DNA of 64,000 nt from Spirochaetota bacterium. Its GTDB lineage: Bacteria > Spirochaetota > Brachyspiria > Brachyspirales > JACRPF01. Below, piece by piece: positions 59,457 through 64,000 of this stretch. The notes beneath the pieces were generated by a model that was not told where the DNA came from, did no database searches, and saw only the letters and a list, made by a program, of their open reading frames with translations. The position numbers were made by a program, and so were the translations under genes. The stretch spans positions 62,001-126,000 of the forward strand of contig JACRPF010000006.1 in NCBI GenBank assembly GCA_016214035.1, read 5' to 3'. Positions within the stretch are counted from its first letter, which is position 1; every line of letters begins with the position of its first letter.

Positions 59457-61862
59457 ATGTGGAAAACAATATCTCTCGAGATAACGCTGAAACCCTTCTG
59501 TTTCGATATGAGCGATGCTGGATTCGAAAAGACCGGCCTTAAACTTTTCAGACAATGGGAACCGCTGTGGATAAACGGCGGCGATACGCAGCTCATGTTC
59601 TGGACCGGCGACGGCTCCGAACTCCTGGAATACACCGGCGACCTGAGCGACACGATGGAATACGCGCGCTACTGCGGTTCTGCCAACATGTGGGATGAAC
59701 ACACAAGCGATAAACCCAGGGAAACGCAGACGATGCATCAGGTGACACGTCTCTTTATGGAGAAACCGCCGGTATGGACCTATGCGGACCTCAAACGATT
59801 GATCTCGGTGCTCAAAAAGACATACCGCAGCCGCTATGGACGCGACCTCAAGATCGGGACCACCTTCGACCCGGGGCCTGAATTCGCGCGTTCGGACTTC
59901 AAGTACAACAGACATCCTGAAATTCTCAGCAATATGCTCGGGAAAAAAATATTTATCTTCTGCTACAGCGTGCTGAACGCGGACAAATACCGCTACGCCG
60001 CATATCCGGACGGAATACCGCAGGGTGAATCGTTCGGAACGTTCATCGGGAAACAGTCGCAGATATTTCTCCGCGATATCGATTTCGATTTCATCTGGTT
60101 CTCGAACGGATTCGGTTTCGGCACCGAGACATGGGGCGTCACCGGCGCTGTTTTTGACGGCGAAAAGTTCTATCCCGACAATACACGCGAAACAGGTAAA
60201 AAGGTCTTCCAGTTCTGGAACGATTTCCGCAAGAATTGTCCGGACTACCCCATCGAGACACGCGGCACGAACCTTACCACCGGCATCGACCTTGCCAGCG
60301 ACGCCGTTCCGCTCCGTGAGATATATAACGACATAAAAAATATCGAAGCCCCGCCGAACTCTCCATGGGCGGCGCTCGATCACAATTTCGGCCTCGAGCT
60401 TGCCGGTATGCTTTCACACATCGCTGAACTGCCTCCGGGAAAAGGATATCCGTTCCGCCTCTACACGCATGACCCGTGGTGGCTGAACTCACCGTGGCTT
60501 GACCGCTATGACCGTATGCCGCATGACATCTATATGCCGATGGCGGTATCACGCCTGAACGCGAACGGCGACACCGAAAATCCTTCACGCCTGAATCTGC
60601 TATCCGTTGACGACACCTGGGGTAACCTCCCCGATCAGGTCCCGCAGGAAGCGCTGCCGCATCTCATCGATGCATACCGCACCGCGCCGGATCAGGCAGG
60701 ACCGCTCGTGTGGCTCTATCCGTTCGACGAATATCATGATCATGTGGCGAAAGGCCAACGACTGGAAGAAGTCATGTTCGGTGACTTTCAGATCATCGGC
60801 GCTATCAATGAAGGGCTGCCGCTGAATACGGTAGTTTCCACGCGGAACTTCAACAATATGCCGCTTGATAAGATCGCCGGCCGCATACTTATAACGCCGA
60901 CACTTGTATCCGACGAGACTGTCGACCGGCTCACCGCGTTTGTCAAACAGGGCGGCAAGGTACTGTTCTACGGTCCTGCACACGGTGAAAAGATAGAACA
61001 GCTGCTCGAACTTGAACCTGCGGAACCTATCTCCGGTGAATTGGAAATACCGGGATGCGGCAAAGTCCGACATACATCCGTTCATTCCGGCGGACCGATA
61101 GACCGGAAGCTTCGAAAAGACGCACAAGCTGAAACGCTTCACGAATATGTTCAGGGAAATGTCCGTCGTCCTGCTGCAGCCAGAAACGGGAATATCATCT
61201 GGCTGCGCGGCACCAATTCCTTCAAGAAGGTCAGCCGCAGTGCGGAATATCTTCCCAGAACTGATTACTTCTTTGTGGAAGGTATGTACCGCGATCTGCT
61301 GAACCATTTCGGCTGGCAATTCGATTTTGTAAAATACGACAGCGCCGTACTCAGCCCCCGCATAACGGTCCGCATCCACGACAATGCGTTCTATTACGCC
61401 GGCTTCGGCACGAACTCGACGGTAGTTCAGCATCTGTCAACGCCGGACGGCGTTCCGCTTTTCCGCGGCAGGGATGTCATCCTCGAGAACGGATACGGCG
61501 TGTATCAGACGGAGAAAGTGTCAAATCTGGAAGCGAGGATATTCGTGCGCGGAGAAAACGGCGTCATGCAGTGCCGTGAGATGACACATGAGAATATCGG
61601 CGAGAACCGGCGCATGCAGATAAGCGGATTGAAAAATGCCACGGTGACCTTCCGGCCTACCGGCACCAACGCAGAAACGGTGATATTCACGAAGAATGCG
61701 CGCCTGCACACGATCTATGAACCAAGCGACTACACTTTTGAAACAACATCCGATGCATTCGGCGTAAAATACATCGTCCATAATGTCACCGGGGAGCTCT
61801 GCGTCACCTGGGGGGCCCGGGTGAAAGAATATTTCCCCGGGGATTTCTCAGTCAAAGGATGA
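59457..61862 (+). CDS. Large cytoplasmic protein, probable glycosidase-related, function unknown
   Basis: An 801-residue protein without a signal peptide. Start ATG 59457 has GAGGA about 8 nt upstream; GTG 59442 lies before that site. The N-terminal half (about 1-470) reads like a TIM-barrel enzyme: LEITLKPFCFDMS, LKIGTTFDPGPEFARSDF, FIWFSNGFGFGTETWGVTG, FRLYTHDPWWLNSPWLDRYDRMPHDIYMPM. A segment about 470-560 (AGRILITPTLVSDETVDRLTAFVKQGGKVLFYGPA) matches the class-I-amidotransferase-like trimerisation domain of GH42-type beta-galactosidases. The C-terminus is all-beta. No firm catalytic pair is assigned. It may act on imported oligosaccharides. Confidence 0.65.
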   Translation: MWKTISLEITLKPFCFDMSDAGFEKTGLKLFRQWEPLWINGGDTQLMFWTGDGSELLEYTGDLSDTMEYARYCGSANMWDEHTSDKPRETQTMHQVTRLFMEKPPVWTYADLKRLISVLKKTYRSRYGRDLKIGTTFDPGPEFARSDFKYNRHPEILSNMLGKKIFIFCYSVLNADKYRYAAYPDGIPQGESFGTFIGKQSQIFLRDIDFDFIWFSNGFGFGTETWGVTGAVFDGEKFYPDNTRETGKKVFQFWNDFRKNCPDYPIETRGTNLTTGIDLASDAVPLREIYNDIKNIEAPPNSPWAALDHNFGLELAGMLSHIAELPPGKGYPFRLYTHDPWWLNSPWLDRYDRMPHDIYMPMAVSRLNANGDTENPSRLNLLSVDDTWGNLPDQVPQEALPHLIDAYRTAPDQAGPLVWLYPFDEYHDHVAKGQRLEEVMFGDFQIIGAINEGLPLNTVVSTRNFNNMPLDKIAGRILITPTLVSDETVDRLTAFVKQGGKVLFYGPAHGEKIEQLLELEPAEPISGELEIPGCGKVRHTSVHSGGPIDRKLRKDAQAETLHEYVQGNVRRPAAARNGNIIWLRGTNSFKKVSRSAEYLPRTDYFFVEGMYRDLLNHFGWQFDFVKYDSAVLSPRITVRIHDNAFYYAGFGTNSTVVQHLSTPDGVPLFRGRDVILENGYGVYQTEKVSNLEARIFVRGENGVMQCREMTHENIGENRRMQISGLKNATVTFRPTGTNAETVIFTKNARLHTIYEPSDYTFETTSDAFGVKYIVHNVTGELCVTWGARVKEYFPGDFSVKG

Positions 61863-61894
61863 ATGCGGGCTTTGCGGCGCAATGCATATCGGCA

Positions 61895-63073
61895 TCAGCG
61901 TGATGATGCTGCGCCTTCCTCGTATCGTTTCACTATTTCGTACAGGCGGTCGAAGAACTGATAGTTACGCTCCGGTGTACCGTCACCCCTGGGTATTACA
62001 GTCCTGCTCGCCAGTATCTCGTTCGGGTCGAACTCGGTTGAACCCCATTGACCATGCGGATAGAGCATCACCCGTACGTCGAATTGCGATGCAACGGTGT
62101 AAGACTTCTGAAAATAATCGGCCTCAAACGGCGCTAACGCGATGAACTCATTCCACTGCGCGGACGAAACCCTGTTCGTGTAACATGCGCTGATGAACCG
62201 CCGCGGTGTCATCCGGGCGAGACCATACCGTGAACGGTATCCGCTGTCGAGCGGTTTGTCCAGCCATTCATGTGCGATGGGCGTCTGCGACCATTCATTG
62301 ATGAGTACAGGCTTGGAAGTACGCTGTTTCAGGTAGCCGAGTATCGCGGCAAGTTCGTCCGCGGACCTCAGATGCGCATGTATATCGATAGCATCTATGT
62401 CAGCATTCGTCATCGCCCATTCGAGAAGCGGCATGAGATGGGTATCAAGCTTTGCGGGTATCGTTCCGTCGATCTTTTTTTCAATACCGTAGAACCCCGG
62501 CGAGACGATGCACAGATTCGACAGCGCGGGATTGCGGCGTTTCTCAGCCTGCCCGCGAGCCGCAAGCGCATTGTAAAACCGGATCACACGCGATGTTTTA
62601 TCCGGCCCCGCTGCGAGATCGGCATCGCTTCGTTCGAACGTGGGTTCATTATCCAGAGTCAGATAACAGATATTCGTTCCGAAGAGACGGATAATCTCAG
62701 CGAAATGATCGATATGCTGTTTCCATTCCGGCGAATCCTCCGACGGCAGCGCCTCGCCCTGCTTTGCCCATAAAAATGGCGTGACGACGACCGTAATACC
62801 TTCCTTCGCGTACGTACTGATATCGATGAGATTACGCGGAGACGGGTCAAGACGGTCGTTGGTGTGTATCGTTCCGTTGCGATACTGCCCGAACCACTGC
62901 GTCAGGAATCTTCCGAACAGCAATACCCGCACCGCTTTCGGGCGTAACTCTTTTGCCGTTGCCGGCAGTCGCGGATTATGAAGTCCCGGCAACGGTTCGG
63001 CCCATGACGCTGATATTGCCGACACCGCAAACACTATAAATGCCAGTATTCGCCGCAAACATGACATATTCAT
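61895..63073 (-). CDS. Secreted clan GH-A-like glycosidase
   Basis: A 392-residue secreted enzyme with a signal peptide (MNMSCLRRILAFIVFAVSAISASWA). The rest looks like a TIM-barrel hydrolase with acid/base candidate E143 (LTLDNEPTF) and nucleophile candidate E260 (VLINEWSQT), spaced as in GH5/GH39/GH30-like enzymes. Strand-end motifs GITVVVTPFLWAKQG and DAIDIHAHLRS support the fold. No carbohydrate-binding domain is attached. A consensus promoter (63101-63129) with a palindromic operator-like site (63075-63088) lies immediately upstream; the start codon has no clear Shine-Dalgarno. Confidence 0.78.
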   Translation of the reverse strand: MNMSCLRRILAFIVFAVSAISASWAEPLPGLHNPRLPATAKELRPKAVRVLLFGRFLTQWFGQYRNGTIHTNDRLDPSPRNLIDISTYAKEGITVVVTPFLWAKQGEALPSEDSPEWKQHIDHFAEIIRLFGTNICYLTLDNEPTFERSDADLAAGPDKTSRVIRFYNALAARGQAEKRRNPALSNLCIVSPGFYGIEKKIDGTIPAKLDTHLMPLLEWAMTNADIDAIDIHAHLRSADELAAILGYLKQRTSKPVLINEWSQTPIAHEWLDKPLDSGYRSRYGLARMTPRRFISACYTNRVSSAQWNEFIALAPFEADYFQKSYTVASQFDVRVMLYPHGQWGSTEFDPNEILASRTVIPRGDGTPERNYQFFDRLYEIVKRYEEGAASSR

Positions 63074-63074
63074 T

Positions 63075-63088
63075 TTCCACCGGTGGAA
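63075..63088. promoter_or_regulatory. 14-bp perfect palindrome (candidate operator)
   Basis: TTCCACCGGTGGAA sits in the predicted 5' leader, between the promoter at 63101-63129 and the start codon at 63073. A protein bound here would block elongation or initiation of the secreted glycosidase gene. Confidence 0.6.
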
Positions 63089-63100
63089 TGTGATGTGTTC

Positions 63101-63129
63101 ACTATAAACCGCCGGCGGGCATGTGTCAA
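63101..63129 (-). promoter_or_regulatory. Consensus promoter of the secreted glycosidase gene
   Basis: Minus-strand TTGACA (63124-63129), 17-nt spacer, TATAGT (63101-63106). Confidence 0.7.
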
Positions 63130-63150
63130 TCCCGAATCGGATGATCGCTG

Positions 63151-64000
63151 TCAGCGTTTCTTCGGACGTGCCGGTTTCCCGGTGCGTGCCGATTCGTATA
63201 TCGCATCCATAAGATCGCTCTGGATGATGCCGTTACGCGGTGACGTGCGGGCCTGTGCCCGACCGAGAACTGCATCGATGAAATTATCGTTGGGCGTCTG
63301 CGCCTTTTCATCGATTGCCGGATACTTCACATCCTTATCGCCTTTGGCGATTTTTATCCAGCTCCCGTTCCAGCCGTTGATATCGATCTTCCCGTTATCG
63401 AAGATGAACGTCATGAACGAATCCGCTTTCGGGCAGTTGCCGCTCACCGCGATTGCGGCGACAACACCGTTGGAGAACTTAACGTTGATGCTCGAGTTGA
63501 TATCAACCGGTGTCCCGGAATTGTCGATGAATGCGAACACCTCATCGATATCCGACTCTACCGACCAGCAGAGACTGTTGAGCAGATGCGCACCGCTGTC
63601 ATATGCCTGCCCTCCTCCGGAAAGCGCCGGATCCTGCCGCCATTTGCCGATGGTGGCCTTCTTCCAACCCTGTGAAAGATATCCGGTCACCATTTCCAAT
63701 GTACCGAGCGTGCCGTTCCGTATGGTCTCACGCACGTGATAGAACTCCGGCGTGCACGGCGTGTTATAGCCGATAACGAATACTTTTTTCGTACGCTCAA
63801 CTTCGGCGGCAAGTTCACGCGCCTGACCGGCGTTGGTGACCATCGGTTTTTCCATGAACACATGACAGCCCGCTTTGAGCGCCTGCATGCCGTGATCGAA
63901 ATGCATCGTATGCGGCGTGACGATGGTGACGGCAGTCGGCTTTGCCTTTGCATACATAGCCGCCGGGTCGGTGAATACCTCCGGCCGGGGCTCATATCCC
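63151..64000 (-). CDS. Gfo/Idh/MocA-family oxidoreductase, N-terminus cut by window edge
   Basis: At least 282 residues are visible. The frame continues through the internal Met at 63957 (…EPRPEVFTDPAAMYAKAKPTAVTIVTPH) to the right edge, so the Rossmann glycine motif is outside. The family signature EKPMVTN follows the strand HVFMEKP, and the second domain has ALSGGGQAYDSGAHLLNSLCW, with the conserved Asp and His near the active site. These NAD(P)-dependent enzymes oxidise sugars, inositols or sugar acids. Its place beside the polysaccharide genes suggests a role in metabolising released sugars. It ends 77 nt before the secreted glycosidase gene. Confidence 0.9.
   Translation of the reverse strand, partial: GYEPRPEVFTDPAAMYAKAKPTAVTIVTPHTMHFDHGMQALKAGCHVFMEKPMVTNAGQARELAAEVERTKKVFVIGYNTPCTPEFYHVRETIRNGTLGTLEMVTGYLSQGWKKATIGKWRQDPALSGGGQAYDSGAHLLNSLCWSVESDIDEVFAFIDNSGTPVDINSSINVKFSNGVVAAIAVSGNCPKADSFMTFIFDNGKIDINGWNGSWIKIAKGDKDVKYPAIDEKAQTPNDNFIDAVLGRAQARTSPRNGIIQSDLMDAIYESARTGKPARPKKR

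Noticed and set aside
59430-60383. A 317-codon antisense open frame over the 801-residue gene
   Set aside because: No start signals or known motifs; the plus-strand gene has a ribosome binding site and GH-like segments.

Overview
The window looks like a chromosomal piece of a moderately GC-rich, Gram-negative-type heterotrophic bacterium. Outer-membrane-type proteins, lipoproteins and an NtrC/sigma-54 system are present. The mix of many AraC regulators, secreted glycoside hydrolases and a PorV/UPF0164-like outer membrane protein is compatible with Spirochaetota, but a Lentisphaerota or other environmental lineage cannot be excluded; this placement is inference. Predicted promoters repeatedly use a TTGACA-like -35 and a TATACT-like -10. 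No tRNA, rRNA, CRISPR array, transposase or phage gene was seen.

Layout. 1-3634: the 5' part of a sialidase-like gene, then a gene-poor, repeat-rich stretch with two AT-rich genes (lipoprotein, family 2 glycosyltransferase) and many repeat remnants. 3635-7199: a secreted clan GH-A-like glycosidase with a XylR/AraC-type regulator. 7266-14479: a tightly packed minus-strand run (small membrane protein, outer membrane protein, homoserine dehydrogenase, LarC, HAD phosphatase, ABC exporter, Pcm). 14570-17233: a secreted GH16 enzyme divergent from an AraC regulator. 17209-23344: a histidine kinase and NtrC-family regulator divergent from a CheW-like gene and two small unknown genes, with a well-formed sigma-54 promoter in the gap between them. 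23280-25241: an AraC regulator divergent from a CsgG-like lipoprotein. 25318-29221: ribF-rpsO-pnp behind a DUF4870-like membrane protein. 29278-33254: a pair of FAD-type oxidoreductase genes and an MFS transporter. 33318-41226: RRM protein, membrane-tethered LysM/solute-binding-protein fusion, outer membrane protein, the translation cluster thrS-infC-rpmI-rplT, and a methyltransferase. 41432-44494: a TPR-like membrane protein, an NHL-repeat lipoprotein and an RluA-type pseudouridine synthase.

44702-64000 is a polysaccharide-degradation region. Five collinear plus-strand genes encode two tandem LamG plus agarase-like glycosidases, an alpha/beta hydrolase, a right-handed beta-helix protein and a heparinase II/III-type lyase. 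They are followed by an AraC regulator, a cytoplasmic six-hairpin-type glycosidase, YbaK, a large cytoplasmic protein of unknown function, a secreted GH-A-like enzyme and a truncated Gfo/Idh/MocA dehydrogenase. Neither SusC/SusD homologues nor a sugar transporter is encoded in this region, so uptake must be encoded elsewhere.

Two cross-cutting signals stand out. The kinase/NtrC pair, the sigma-54 promoter and an upstream dyad appear to form one regulatory circuit for the CheW-like operon. At least four genes have a promoter whose -10 ends 6-8 nt before the start codon, which predicts leaderless mRNAs.
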